Origin: a virus
Reading direction: 5' to 3' (one strand)
Virus record (IMG/VR): IMGVR_UViG_3300045941_000323
Location: 1 to 49,464 of that record
Length of the DNA stretch: 49,464 nucleotides
Part shown: one piece after another, positions 1 to 7,155 of the stretch
How positions within the stretch are numbered: position 1 is the first letter of the stretch
Layout of the letters: each line of letters starts with the position of its first letter
Made by a program: the position numbers and the translations under genes
The notes under the pieces: generated by a model
The model's database searches: none
What the model was told of the DNA's origin: nothing
Seen by the model: only the letters and a program-made list of their open reading frames with translations

Positions 1-244
1 CGGCCGAACCGACGGCCGAATCGACGGCCGAATCGACGGCCGAACCGACGGCCGAATCGACGGCCGAATCGACGGCCGAACCGACGGCCGAACCGACGGC
101 CGAATCGACGGCCGAACCGACGGCCGAATCGACGGCCGAATCGACGGCCGAACCGACGGCCGAATCGACGGCCGAATCGACGGCCGAACCGACGGCCGAA
201 CCGACGGCCGAATCGACGGCCGAACGGACGGCCGAACGGACGGC
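1..244. repeat. 12-bp coding minisatellite, left array
   Basis: Twenty head-to-tail units CGGCCGAANNGA with no indels, where NN is only CC, TC or CG (8, 10 and 2 units). In order the variants read C T T C T T C C T C T T C T T C C T G G, writing G for CG. On the minus strand each unit encodes Ala-Val-X-Ser, with X = Gly, Asp or Arg. The frame is open and continues from the gene that starts at 535, so the array is coding DNA. The contig begins inside the array. Confidence 0.97.
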
Positions 245-535
245 CTTTACCGTCCTGGGCTGGCGCCTGATGAGCTCGATGTAGAGCGACGCGATTGGCG
301 CAGCCAGCGCGAGCACCAGCGGCGAGGGGGCCAGGACGATTCCCTTCGGTTGCTCGAGATCGGCAAAGCGATAGCAGGCGCGGACCCCACGCTCAAACGT
401 CTCGACGTCCGCCGGCTGGCACGACAGACCAATGCGAATCCACCGCTGAGCGTAGGGCAGCATCATCGCCTGCTCAGCGTCGTTGAGTCGATCGATTCGC
501 TTGCGTTTTTTGAACTGATCGGCCATCAAGTTCAT
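1..535 (-). CDS. DUF6745-like repeat protein, N-terminal part (runs off the left end)
   Basis: This is the 5' portion of a minus-strand gene cut by the contig end. About 97 unique residues (beginning MNLMADQFKKRKRID) hold a helical segment with W-I-R-I-G-L-S and a short hydrophobic stretch, followed directly by AVRS/AVDS/AVGS tetrapeptides to position 1. The ATG at 535 overlaps the upstream stop (TAATG) and has AGGAG eight bases upstream; the ATG at 526 lacks this spacing. The layout (N-terminal domain, long tetrapeptide repeat, C-terminal DUF6745) matches a family I recall from actinobacteria, planctomycetes and phages. The C-terminal part lies at the other end of the window, 49464-48310, in the same repeat frame. 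Biochemical role unknown. At least 561 residues in total if joined. Confidence 0.8.
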   Translation of the reverse strand, partial: MNLMADQFKKRKRIDRLNDAEQAMMLPYAQRWIRIGLSCQPADVETFERGVRACYRFADLEQPKGIVLAPSPLVLALAAPIASLYIELIRRQPRTVKAVRSAVRSAVDSAVGSAVGSAVDSAVDSAVGSAVDSAVDSAVGSAVDSAVGSAVGSAVDSAVDSAVGSAVDSAVDSAVGSA

Positions 536-780
536 TACTGCTGCTCCTGGTTAAGAGACTCCTGACCATCGACGTCCTCAATCGCCGCCTGGATCGCCAT
601 GCGGTGGCTGTCGCTCCCCGGCTCGGTGCGGTACAGCCGCCAGATCTTGTCGCGCAGCTCGGGCGGGACCTTGAACCAGTGATAGGGGCACATCACGTGG
701 ATCGAGCTCTTGCGCTGCCGCCAGCAGCCGTTGACCGGACACTTCAGGCGGCGTTTCGCTAGGGCACTGGCTTCGGACAT
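535..780 (-). CDS. small Cys/His-rich phage protein
   Basis: An 81-residue protein with C14, C19, C31 and H34 (CPVNGC, then CPYHW), followed by F-K-V-P-P-E-L-R-D-K-I-W-R-L-Y-R. Small phage proteins of the type 'CxxHWFxVPxxLRDxxWxxYR' share this pattern; the Cys/His set suggests one zinc site. It may bind nucleic acid or protein, but no function is established. It sits four bases after the preceding gene, and its stop overlaps the next start in TAATG, so it is translationally coupled to the repeat protein. Confidence 0.85.
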   Translation of the reverse strand: MSEASALAKRRLKCPVNGCWRQRKSSIHVMCPYHWFKVPPELRDKIWRLYRTEPGSDSHRMAIQAAIEDVDGQESLNQEQQ

Positions 781-783
781 GGT

Positions 784-1017
784 TCACCTCGCAGTGTGGG
801 CCAGGACGAACTTGTCGACGCAATCGGCCGCCGGCGTGACGCCCAGCTCGCGGCCGCGGCGGAGGACCTCCTCGCAGCGAGCCACGTTGACCGGCGATCC
901 GCCGACGACCAGGCCGTACTGGCGGCTGGCGTCGAGCAGCAGGCAGGCCTCGGCGATGTCGACCGCCTCCTGCCACTCGGCGGGCGTCTGCGGCTCGCGA
1001 TAGGTGGCTTCCTTCAT
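784..1017 (-). CDS. hypothetical protein, 77 aa
   Basis: A small soluble, mainly helical protein without a family I can name. The ATG at 1017 was chosen because it overlaps the stop of the replication-initiator gene in the ATGA arrangement used throughout this operon. Longer starts upstream in the frame only read the shadow of the initiator gene. It is co-transcribed with the initiator and may be an accessory replication factor, an inference from position only. Confidence 0.75.
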   Translation of the reverse strand: MKEATYREPQTPAEWQEAVDIAEACLLLDASRQYGLVVGGSPVNVARCEEVLRRGRELGVTPAADCVDKFVLAHTAR

Positions 1018-2063
1018 GGCGCCTCCTCGGCGGCCGCGGCTCGCCAGAACGGACCCGACTTCGCGGCGATCGCATCGAGCGCCGCGCGGGCCTCGGGGAC
1101 GTACGGCAGCGCCCGTCGCCAGTGCTTGCTCCCCACCAGGTTGCAGAACGCCGCCACGCGGCTCTTCTTGACCTCGCTGTCGGCCAGGTGCCAGGCGTAC
1201 AATGCCCCGGCCAGCACCAGCAGCAGGTCGGCCTCGGTCGGGCCCGCCACGGGCGCCGCCAGCGAGAGCTGCTGCTGGTGCCAGACGACGATCGGCGCGG
1301 CCGGCGGACGCAGGTGAGTAAGTTCCAGCACCCGCCAGACGCCATAGCGGAGCTTGCCGGCCGGCCGAGGCGTGATGAGCCTCGGCGCGGCGGCGGCCAG
1401 CTCGGGGATCTCCGCCAGGAGCGAATTCCGCAGGCCGTCCTGGGCAGCCGGCTTCCACGCCGAGCCTGCCTTGCCGGCGACCGTCTTCCACGACGGGTCG
1501 GCGGCGTCGGGCCTCGTCCGCGGCACAGTCGCAGCTTGCGACGGCCCGGCCTCCGGTACCGGTAACGGTTCCGGAGCGGAATGATTTCCCGGGAAGATTT
1601 CTTCCTTAAGAGAAGTGGCATCCTGCGACCACGTAGTGGCACCGTGCGACCACGTAGTGGCAGGATGCGACTGTGACACTGTGACGCCGAGCTCGCGCAC
1701 CGACGAGAGCGCCAGCGCCTGCACCGTCTCCCAGTGGAGCCGGTATTCGTTCTTGCGGGCGGCCCCGTCGGCGTCGCTCGTCTGCCGGACTTCGAGCACC
1801 CCCAGGTCGGACAACCGGTTCACCAGGCGAATGACCGTCGAGCGGTTGCACCACAGCAGATCGGCCAGCTCGTCGTAATCGCGAACCAGCCCGGCTTGCT
1901 CGTTCTCGTAGTTGGCGATCATCAGGCAGAACTGCCAGTGTTTGAGGTCGGTCCACCGCTGCCGCTTGAGGGCCGTCCGCAGCAGCCGCAGGCGATCCGA
2001 CTGCCGACTGGAGAAGTCGAGCAGGTACTGGTTGGCGTCCGGGGGCTTCGTGCCGCGGGCCAC
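1014..2063 (-). CDS. replication initiator-like winged-helix protein
   Basis: A 349-residue protein with an N-terminal winged helix-turn-helix (about residues 25-105: K-H-W-Q-F-C-L-M-I, then D-E-L-A-D-L-L-W-C-N-R-S-T-V-I-R-L-V-N-R-L). A low-complexity linker follows, then a second helical domain from about 200. The domain plan resembles phage replication initiators of the lambda O type, which bind iterons inside their own gene. The linker is encoded by 21-bp direct repeats beside an AT-rich stretch (1580-1680), as expected of such an origin. Start is GTG at 2063 with AGGAG nine to ten bases upstream. Its stop overlaps the next gene (ATGA). Initiator function is inferred; a transcription regulator is the alternative. 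Confidence 0.6.
   Translation of the reverse strand: MARGTKPPDANQYLLDFSSRQSDRLRLLRTALKRQRWTDLKHWQFCLMIANYENEQAGLVRDYDELADLLWCNRSTVIRLVNRLSDLGVLEVRQTSDADGAARKNEYRLHWETVQALALSSVRELGVTVSQSHPATTWSHGATTWSQDATSLKEEIFPGNHSAPEPLPVPEAGPSQAATVPRTRPDAADPSWKTVAGKAGSAWKPAAQDGLRNSLLAEIPELAAAAPRLITPRPAGKLRYGVWRVLELTHLRPPAAPIVVWHQQQLSLAAPVAGPTEADLLLVLAGALYAWHLADSEVKKSRVAAFCNLVGSKHWRRALPYVPEARAALDAIAAKSGPFWRAAAAEEAP
1580..1680. other. candidate replication origin: AT-rich stretch plus 21-bp iterons
   Basis: Two tandem 21-bp units (1624-1644 and 1645-1665) share TGCGACCACGTAGTGGCA. A partial unit precedes them (AGTGGCATCC, 1614-1623) and another follows (TGCGACTGTGACAC, from 1666). Each unit contains CCAC-GTA-GTGG dyad symmetry. 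Immediately beside them, 1580-1613 is strikingly AT-rich for this genome. Iterons plus a melting region inside the putative initiator gene is the lambda ori/O arrangement. The repeats encode a Ser/Thr-rich linker, so they cost the protein little. Confidence 0.5.
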
Positions 2064-2075
2064 GATCGATCGCTC

Positions 2076-2369
2076 CTAGCTGGCCGCTCTCTTGGTGATG
2101 CGAGCCGCCTGCTCGACGTTGTCGAAATGGTTGTTGACGGTGACCTGCGTCGGCTTCGTCTTGGCGCCCAGGACGTAGTCGAAGAATAGCTTTTGGGCGG
2201 CGGCGTCTCCCGACTTGGCCCGCTCAACGATCTTTTTGATCACGTCAGCGACATCGGACTCCGAGACGCCGTTGTAGATCGCCTTGCGGAGCTTGCTCTG
2301 GTACGTTTGCTCCTCGGGGAGCAGCTCGCCTTCGATGGCGGCAAGCGCGAGGGTTTTTCGTTCGGACAT
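2076..2369 (-). CDS. hypothetical phage protein, 97 aa
   Basis: A helical, charged protein with a conserved-looking core (A-I-Y-N-G-V-S-E-S-D-V-A-D-V-I-K) and a tail V-N-N-H-F-D-N-V-E-Q-A-A-R-I-T-K. I recall similar small proteins near terminase or replication genes in other phages, without known function. Start ATG at 2369 has AAGGA seven bases upstream. It overlaps the 3' end of the preceding gene by about 130 bases in another frame. Confidence 0.8.
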   Translation of the reverse strand: MSERKTLALAAIEGELLPEEQTYQSKLRKAIYNGVSESDVADVIKKIVERAKSGDAAAQKLFFDYVLGAKTKPTQVTVNNHFDNVEQAARITKRAAS

Positions 2370-3289
2370 AGCGGTTTCCTTTTCACATCGGGCGCGACTG
2401 CGTACAGGGAGACATTGCCGCCCGGGCGGCCCGTGCGGACGGCGCGATCGAGACGAACCACCAGGCCGGCTTCCACCAGCTCGGAGAGATAGGTGCCGCG
2501 GCGGTCGGGGTGCTTTCGGCCGCCGTTGGCGCTGAGGCCGTTGTGGCGGGCCGACTTCCAGCGGAGCCCGAGCACCTCGCAGATTTGCCGCCGCGTGTGC
2601 GGTCCGCGATCGTAGAGCACGTTCAGGACCTGGACGGCCCGCGGCCGCAGCTTGAAACCGGTCCAGCCCTGCTTGGCCGCAAAATCTGCAAATGCCTTGG
2701 CCCGGACTTCGGCGAGTGACTTCAGGCCGGCATTTCGCAACTGCTCGCGCGTTTTGTTCGCGACCCGCCGGCGACGTCGCTGGTGCAGCAGATTGTCAGG
2801 CAGGCCCAGGTTGCGGCGGCGCTCGCTGATACAAGAGCGGCTGATCGGCACCTGCGGATGGCGGCGGTTCCACTCCGCCGCGATTTCCGTGTCGCACCAG
2901 CCGGCGGCGTGCTCTTCCTTGAGGAACGCGGTCAGGCCGAGCTGCTTGTAGATCGGTCCCTTGAGGCCCTTGGTGAGCTTCAGCTTGCAGGCTCGCGGCC
3001 AGATGGTCGTGAGCGACAACCCCATGGCCGCAGCGACTTCCCGCCAAGGCATCGTGTGCGCCAGCTCGCGGAGCCTGGCTTCCTCGGCCGGAGTCCAACG
3101 ATGTTGGTGGAAACGCGCCAGCCCGAGCTGCTTGCGGGCGTACTTGATTTGCTCGGGCGTGAACTGCTCATCGAACAGCTCGGCGAGCTGCCCATCGTCG
3201 AGATTGTCGGGAAAGCTGAAATAGCGACGCAGCCGCGCATCGAAGTGCGGCTTCCAGCCGACCGGTCGCTTCCTCCTCGGCCGACTCAT
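2240..3289 (-). CDS. DNA-binding protein with Myb/SANT-like and winged-helix modules
   Basis: 349 residues. About residues 62-105 (R-W-T-P-A-E-E-A-R-L-R-E-L, then V-A-A-A-M-G-L-S-L-T-T-I) look like a SANT/HTH unit; 110-165 look like a second HTH. About 215-300 form a winged helix (R-R-Q-I-C-E-V-L-G-L-R-W-K-S-A-R, then Y-L-S-E-L-V-E-A-G-L-V-V-R-L), probably a transcription regulator. ATG at 3289 overlaps the upstream stop (ATGA). The last 40 residues read the next gene out of frame and look unlike protein, so the original end may have been lost by mutation. Confidence 0.75.
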   Translation of the reverse strand: MSRPRRKRPVGWKPHFDARLRRYFSFPDNLDDGQLAELFDEQFTPEQIKYARKQLGLARFHQHRWTPAEEARLRELAHTMPWREVAAAMGLSLTTIWPRACKLKLTKGLKGPIYKQLGLTAFLKEEHAAGWCDTEIAAEWNRRHPQVPISRSCISERRRNLGLPDNLLHQRRRRRVANKTREQLRNAGLKSLAEVRAKAFADFAAKQGWTGFKLRPRAVQVLNVLYDRGPHTRRQICEVLGLRWKSARHNGLSANGGRKHPDRRGTYLSELVEAGLVVRLDRAVRTGRPGGNVSLYAVAPDVKRKPLCPNEKPSRLPPSKASCSPRSKRTRASSARRSTTASRSPMSLT

Positions 3290-3768
3290 GGCAGGATAAT
3301 CCCTCCTGGCGAAATCTCCTCGCCGAGGGCGGCGTGGGCGGCGTGCGCCGCGAGGAACTGCTCGCCGTCGTGCGTGTGCGGATCGACGGGCTCAAAGCAA
3401 CCGACGAACCCGCGGCGGACGACTTCGGCCGTCGCCGGTCCGGCGTGAGCCAGCATGTCGCCCAAGGCGTCTGCGAACCCACGGGCAAAACCCGCCGCCT
3501 GGTGGACGTGCCCCTGCACCTCTGGATGCCGCAGTCCGAGCTGCAGCACGGCCAGCGTGGCGAAGGCGGTCATCACGTCGAGCTGGATCGGCGGGAAGCC
3601 CAGCGCCGCGATCGGGCCGATTTCCCGCAGCCAGAGCTGCCCGAGCTCGTCCTCGCCCAGCTTAGGGAGGCAGGCCGAGCAGATCGTCCGCTCGGCGTCG
3701 ATCCACGCGCAGCCGCCGGCACAGGCTCTCTCTGCCGTGCAGCCGCAGAATTTGCAGGTGCCGCTCAT
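3286..3768 (-). CDS. zinc-finger-like phage protein
   Basis: 160 residues. The N-terminus carries CKFCGCT, then C-A-G-G-C-A-W-I and I-C-S-A-C-L, a pattern I know from small phage proteins ('CxxCGCTxxxACxGGCxW'), likely one or two zinc sites. The rest is helical with a C-terminal H-T-H-D-G-E-Q-F. ATG at 3768 overlaps the preceding stop (ATGA), which decides it over an upstream ATG twelve codons away. Function unknown. Confidence 0.8.
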   Translation of the reverse strand: MSGTCKFCGCTAERACAGGCAWIDAERTICSACLPKLGEDELGQLWLREIGPIAALGFPPIQLDVMTAFATLAVLQLGLRHPEVQGHVHQAAGFARGFADALGDMLAHAGPATAEVVRRGFVGCFEPVDPHTHDGEQFLAAHAAHAALGEEISPGGIILP

Positions 3769-4316
3769 TGGGGCTCCCTCGGTGATGGAACGCGAAGCAT
3801 CCACAGGACCCAGGCGGCAACCGCATCGGCGAGCTGCGACAGCAGCGACGACTGAGGCGCAGCCTGGGAAAGAAACGCCTTGGCTTCCGGAGACGTCAGC
3901 GCGATGGCTGGCGCCTCGAAGACCGCCGCCGGCGGGATCGCCAGCGCGGCGGCAAGCTGCTCTGTGCTGGTGACCGGCTCAGCGATCGGCGTCACCGTGC
4001 AGGTCGCCGAGCTGAAGCAGTTGCACTCGGCCGGCGGGCGGATCGTGGCAAACTCCAGCCGCCGCTTCGACGGCGGATGGCACTTCCCGCACGCGCAGCC
4101 GGTCACGATCTCGACGTGGGCCAGGTCGGCCGGGCCCGCGGCGGCGAAGACCGCGTCCACCTGGCGGCGGCGCGGCCGGTTCGCTTCCACCAGCTCGGCA
4201 CTGGCCCCCACCATCGTCAGCACGTCGATCGCCATGGCGGCGTCGACGAAGTCGAGGGGGACCGACCACCCTTCCCGGCCGTGGAACTCGTGCACGTGGA
4301 CGAAGAACTGCATCAT
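3765..4316 (-). CDS. hypothetical protein, 183 aa
   Basis: The N-terminus M-M-Q-F-F-V-H-V-H-E-F-H-G-R-E-G-W is followed by a Cys-rich centre (C-A-C-G-K-C-H, then C-N-C-F-S-S-A-T-C) that may bind metal. An Ala/Pro-rich tail ends in a short amphipathic helix. The start at 4316 overlaps the upstream stop in ATGA; the frame extends further upstream only as Arg-rich shadow sequence. No family recognised. Confidence 0.72.
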   Translation of the reverse strand: MMQFFVHVHEFHGREGWSVPLDFVDAAMAIDVLTMVGASAELVEANRPRRRQVDAVFAAAGPADLAHVEIVTGCACGKCHPPSKRRLEFATIRPPAECNCFSSATCTVTPIAEPVTSTEQLAAALAIPPAAVFEAPAIALTSPEAKAFLSQAAPQSSLLSQLADAVAAWVLWMLRVPSPREPQ

Positions 4317-4579
4317 GTGGCTCGCTCCTTCCTCTCCGCGGTGAAAACCTCCGGCACGTCCACCGCGATGCCCAGCCGCTGCAGCAGCTCGTCCACGTCG
4401 TGCTCGTCGCCGAACACGGCCTCCTGGACGTAATCGTTGGGCTCGTCGATCGCCGGCTCGATCTCCAGCAGAACGAGCACGGCCTCCTCGAGGTCGCACA
4501 GCGCCTGCACGTTGCTGCCGCTGATCGACAGCAAGGCCGCGAGCTGCTGGTACTGGCTTTTGGTGATGGTCCTGGTCAC
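4313..4579 (-). CDS. hypothetical acidic protein, 88 aa
   Basis: An acidic, helical protein. The likely start is GTG at 4579, directly after the previous stop (TAAC-GTG) with GAGGAGGAG a few bases upstream; the earlier in-frame start would sit inside the preceding gene. Its stop overlaps the next start (ATGA). No recognised domain. Confidence 0.72.
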   Translation of the reverse strand: MTRTITKSQYQQLAALLSISGSNVQALCDLEEAVLVLLEIEPAIDEPNDYVQEAVFGDEHDVDELLQRLGIAVDVPEVFTAERKERAT

Positions 4580-4580
4580 G

Positions 4581-4883
4581 TTACTCCTCCTCGAGCCCAC
4601 CCTCGGCAAAATCGAACTGCAACTGTCCCTGCCGCGTGCGCCGGCCTCGGATCGGATCGATGGCTCGCGAAGGACTCTTGGCGCTGGTCAGCGGGAAAAT
4701 CAGCACGTCGTCCGGATCCTGCGGGTGCGGCTTGATTTCAATTTCGAGCTTGATCCTCCGCCCCTTCACGATTGCCGGCCGTTTCTTACAGTCGTCGACC
4801 ATGACGGCGACCTGCTGGTCGAAGTCCTCCGCCAATCCCGGGATAAGGTGCAGCGTCTCGAGTTTCAGCGTCGCAGTCTTCAT
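4581..4883 (-). CDS. hypothetical phage protein, 100 aa
   Basis: Begins MKTATLKLETLHLIPGLAED and carries D-D-C-K-K-R-P, then a beta-rich K-L-E-I-E-I-K-P-H-P-Q-D-P-D-D-V. I recall similar 'MKTxTLKLETLxL' proteins in early regions of other phages, with no known role. Start ATG at 4883 overlaps the csrA stop (ATGA), so its translation is probably coupled to csrA. Confidence 0.8.
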   Translation of the reverse strand: MKTATLKLETLHLIPGLAEDFDQQVAVMVDDCKKRPAIVKGRRIKLEIEIKPHPQDPDDVLIFPLTSAKSPSRAIDPIRGRRTRQGQLQFDFAEGGLEEE

Positions 4884-5074
4884 GTTCCCGCCTGACCTCC
4901 ACTCTCTCGACTCTGCCCTCTCTCCCGCGGCAGCAGCTCCTTCCGCAGCACCCGCACGTCGCTGGGCGCGTCGATCCCCAGCCTGACCTGGCGTCCGTCG
5001 ATGCGGATCACCGTGATCTGGATGTCGTCGCCGATCATGATCTGCTCGTCGCGCTTCCTCGATAGCACTAGCAT
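4880..5074 (-). CDS. csrA: CsrA/RsmA-family translational regulator
   Basis: A 64-residue protein that follows the CsrA family from residue 1: MLVLSRKRDEQIMIGDDI, then I-T-V-I-R-I-D-G-R-Q-V-R-L-G-I-D-A-P and V-R-V-L-R-K-E. Residues known to contact RNA in CsrA (L4, R6, V42, R44) are present. CsrA dimers bind GGA-containing hairpins in mRNA leaders, usually blocking ribosome access. The start has AGGAGGA five to six bases upstream, and this leader is itself GGA-rich, so autoregulation is possible. A phage copy could retune host carbon, motility or biofilm mRNAs or time the phage's own early genes (inference). Confidence 0.96.
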   Translation of the reverse strand: MLVLSRKRDEQIMIGDDIQITVIRIDGRQVRLGIDAPSDVRVLRKELLPRERGQSRESGGQAGT

Positions 5075-5241
5075 CGTGCTCCTCCTTGATCTTTGAAAAA
5101 CCTGCGTAGGATTCCTTTCAGGCCGGCGACCGGGATCTCCGTTCCCGATCGCCGCACACGTCCCTGCACCACGCGGCAGATCCGTTTGCCGCCCGACCGG
5201 CGGTTCCGCCCGCCGGCCCTTCCGCCCCAGGCGGGCCGCAC
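5068..5241 (-). CDS. possible small basic protein upstream of csrA
   Basis: A 57-codon frame opening with GTG at 5241 and ending at TAG 5068-5070, overlapping the csrA start. It is Gly/Arg-rich at first, then I-P-V-A-G-L-K-G-I-L-R-R-F-F-K-D. No ribosome-binding site precedes the GTG, and the region could equally be a csrA leader. Listed because the gap between the flanking genes is otherwise unexplained. Confidence 0.22.
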   Translation of the reverse strand: MRPAWGGRAGGRNRRSGGKRICRVVQGRVRRSGTEIPVAGLKGILRRFFKDQGGARC

Positions 5242-5282
5242 GTGGCAATGGCGTGCGGCCCGGCCCTGGCGGACTCAGTGAC

Positions 5283-5552
5283 TCACGGTTCAGCAGCCTG
5301 GAGCTGCTGCTGCTGGTTGTGCTGGATCAGCGCCAGGACCTCGGCGGCGCCGCGGGTGCGGATCACGCCGTCGCGGTCTTCGGCGGCCTCGGCCCGCGTG
5401 TCGTAGTCGCCCCACTCGGGGTTGTCGGGCGTGAGGTTGCTGGCGTCGACGATCCACTTGGCTCCCTTCCTGCGGACCGGCATCAGCCGCCGCGCACGCA
5501 GCACGGCGGAACCGGGCCGCTGCTGCCGACTTTTGGCCAGTGGTTTTCTCAT
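5283..5552 (-). CDS. hypothetical protein, 89 aa
   Basis: A basic N-terminus, then K-W-I-V-D-A-S-N-L-T-P-D-N-P-E-W-G-D-Y-D-T-R-A-E-A and a Gln-rich C-terminal helix. The start at 5552 overlaps the previous stop (ATGA). No domain recognised; it may be a small nucleic-acid-associated early protein. Confidence 0.7.
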   Translation of the reverse strand: MRKPLAKSRQQRPGSAVLRARRLMPVRRKGAKWIVDASNLTPDNPEWGDYDTRAEAAEDRDGVIRTRGAAEVLALIQHNQQQQLQAAEP

Positions 5553-5932
5553 GAGGCGGTCCCTCCGCTGTGCGGCCTGGCGGCTGCCGCCGCCCGCAGC
5601 CGGCGCTCCGTCCGCTCGCGCTGGACCTGCCTCTCCCCCCGGATGGCACAGGCGATCTCACGCACCTGGCTCTCGGGCAGCTCGAAGCGCTCGTAGGGGA
5701 GCTTGGCGACGCACTGCCACTTGAATGGCTGATACGCGGCCAGGGCCAGGTCGTCGTCGCCCAGGCAGTCGGCGACGATCGCCAGCGCGAGCTGGGCCGG
5801 TCCGCTGCCGCCGTAGCCCCACTCGAAGCCGGTCAGGCTGTGGTTGACCAGGTCGCGGCGCTCCGGCAGCGGCTGGCCGTCGACGGTGACCCAGACGCCA
5901 CTCGCATCGCGCTGGCCGCGGTAGATTTTCAT
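5549..5932 (-). CDS. DUF6166-like protein
   Basis: 127 residues beginning M-K-I-Y-R-G-Q-R-D-A-S-G-V-W-V-T-V-D-G. The central F-E-W-G-Y-G-G-S-G-P-A-Q-L-A-L-A-I-V-A-D and the following Y-Q-P-F-K are the signature I associate with DUF6166, a small domain common in phages and mobile elements, function unknown. The start at 5932 overlaps the upstream stop (ATGA); longer upstream reading is the shadow of the neighbouring gene. The basic C-terminal tail may bind nucleic acid. Confidence 0.82.
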   Translation of the reverse strand: MKIYRGQRDASGVWVTVDGQPLPERRDLVNHSLTGFEWGYGGSGPAQLALAIVADCLGDDDLALAAYQPFKWQCVAKLPYERFELPESQVREIACAIRGERQVQRERTERRLRAAAAARPHSGGTAS

Positions 5933-6282
5933 GACAGGCCTCCCGACGCGCAGGCGATTGCTTCTTCGACCGTGTGAAAAAAGCCCCAGGACGTCGATCG
6001 GTCCCAGGCGCCGCCGTCGAGGCATCGCACGTTGTACCGAATGCCTTCCGGCCAGGCTTCGAGCCATTTCTGCCGGTCGATTGCCCAGCACGCGCGCCCG
6101 GCGTCTGCGTATGGATCGGTGCGCTCCGCATAGAAACGATCCAGCCTGTCGATCGTCTCCGTGACGATGTAGGGCTTGCCCCACCAGCGCATGTGACTTT
6201 GCGGCCGCGCCTCGTTCGGCGTATTGTCGAAGTCGGCCGGCAGTTTCGGATCGAGCGGTACGAGGCGGGTGATCGTGGTCAT
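5929..6282 (-). CDS. hypothetical protein, 117 aa
   Basis: A Trp-rich soluble protein (M-R-W-W-G-K-P-Y, A-C-W-A-I-D-R-Q-K-W, W-D-R-S-T-S-W-G-F-F-H). It begins three bases after the preceding gene and its stop overlaps the next start. No family recognised, but composition and coupling argue that it is real. Confidence 0.75.
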   Translation of the reverse strand: MTTITRLVPLDPKLPADFDNTPNEARPQSHMRWWGKPYIVTETIDRLDRFYAERTDPYADAGRACWAIDRQKWLEAWPEGIRYNVRCLDGGAWDRSTSWGFFHTVEEAIACASGGLS

Positions 6283-6285
6283 GAC

Positions 6286-6648
6286 TTACACCCCCCCGCT
6301 TGATTCCAACTGCTCCCGGATCAGCCGCTCAATGGCGGCCAGGCTCCACGTTCCGCCGGCGTGGCTGACGTCGTACTGGCGACAGATCGCCTGGGCGAGC
6401 TGCGGCACGCGCGCGTCCCGCGCCAGCAGCCCAGCCTGGAACCCGTGCCACAGCAACCGCGCCCTGGGGACGTCCTCGGTGCGGCACTTCACCGTGCCGT
6501 AGGCGTTGTCGACGATCACCACGTCGCCGTCGCCGTGGCTCAACTCGACTAGCAGGCGGCGGAAGGCGTGCGCCAGCTCGAGCGGGATGCGAATGGAATC
6601 GATGACGATCCGGCCGTGATCGTCGTCGATCTCAGTGGTTGCTTCCAT
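6286..6648 (-). CDS. hypothetical protein, 120 aa
   Basis: A mixed alpha/beta protein (H-G-R-I-V-I-D-S-I-R-I-P-L-E-L, then V-V-I-V-D-N-A-Y-G). The start M-E-A-T-T-E-I-D at 6648 follows AAGGAGACC in the leader. It is the first gene after the hairpin at 6671-6701 and may head the tightly coupled early cluster. Function unknown. Confidence 0.75.
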   Translation of the reverse strand: MEATTEIDDDHGRIVIDSIRIPLELAHAFRRLLVELSHGDGDVVIVDNAYGTVKCRTEDVPRARLLWHGFQAGLLARDARVPQLAQAICRQYDVSHAGGTWSLAAIERLIREQLESSGGV

Positions 6649-6670
6649 GTGCGGTCTCCTTGAGGAAAGG

Positions 6671-6701
6671 GGCCCGCTCCGGCCAGGACGCGGAGCGGGC
6701 C
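6671..6701 (-). terminator. perfect 11-bp hairpin in an early leader
   Basis: GGCCCGCTCCG (6671-6681) and CGGAGCGGGCC (6691-6701) form a perfect stem with a 9-base loop, about 23 bases upstream of the gene starting at 6648. On the minus strand it is followed by CCTTTCC, a weak T tract, so it may be an attenuator or processing site and not a strong terminator. I see nothing else in 6649-6838. Confidence 0.35.
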
Positions 6702-6838
6702 ATTGGCACAAGCGCGCGCCGGGAAACGCTCCCGACTTGCGGCGATAGTTGTTCCCGCAGGAACGCGGCTCACCGCCACGCCGGCCCGTTCCGCTGTGAA
6801 AGCAGGAAAGCAGCGGCCGCTGGGCAGCGGGTGCACTC

Positions 6839-7039
6839 TCAGTCGCAGCAGCTCCGCGCCCGCGGCCGCTCGCCGTAGGGCGGGAGGATGACTCTCAGGA
6901 ATTCGCCAGCACGCCGCACAATCCCAGGCCGATCGCGATGGCGATGAAACGAACCTGCCTTGGCGTCGCCAGTGGCGGCCAGGCACACTCCCAACGCGCC
7001 GGCGATCGCCGCCAGGCGCAACAAGAACGAACGTCGCAT
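6839..7039 (-). CDS. small exported protein with signal peptide
   Basis: 66 residues: MRRSFLLRLAAIAGALGVCL, then A-A-T-G-D-A-K-A-G, a classic signal peptide (basic n-region, hydrophobic core, A-K-A cleavage site), followed by a short His/Arg-rich mature part ending in C-C-D. ATG at 7039 has GGAGG five bases upstream, which decides it over the ATG four codons earlier. It sits between the integrase terminator and the early cluster. It may act in the periplasm, for example in lysogenic conversion (inference). Confidence 0.72.
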   Translation of the reverse strand: MRRSFLLRLAAIAGALGVCLAATGDAKAGSFHRHRDRPGIVRRAGEFLRVILPPYGERPRARSCCD

Positions 7040-7155
7040 GCAAACCTCCATGCGCTAGAGAAAAGACGCTCCCGGCCGACCCAGGACCCTTTTCCGGGCA
7101 AGCCGAAAGCGCCGGACCGCCGGCGACGACAAGCCGCCGGCTTTCACGAAGTGCC

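Noticed and set aside
1-244. The terminal 12-bp arrays as a CRISPR array or direct terminal repeats of a linear phage
   Set aside because: Units are contiguous without spacers, and the left and right unit orders differ, so they are neither CRISPR nor identical terminal repeats. The array is in frame with genes at both ends.
2370-2400. A programmed frameshift joining the two overlapping early genes
   Set aside because: The A5 tract there lacks a proper slippery heptamer in the upstream frame, and the downstream gene has its own good ribosome site.
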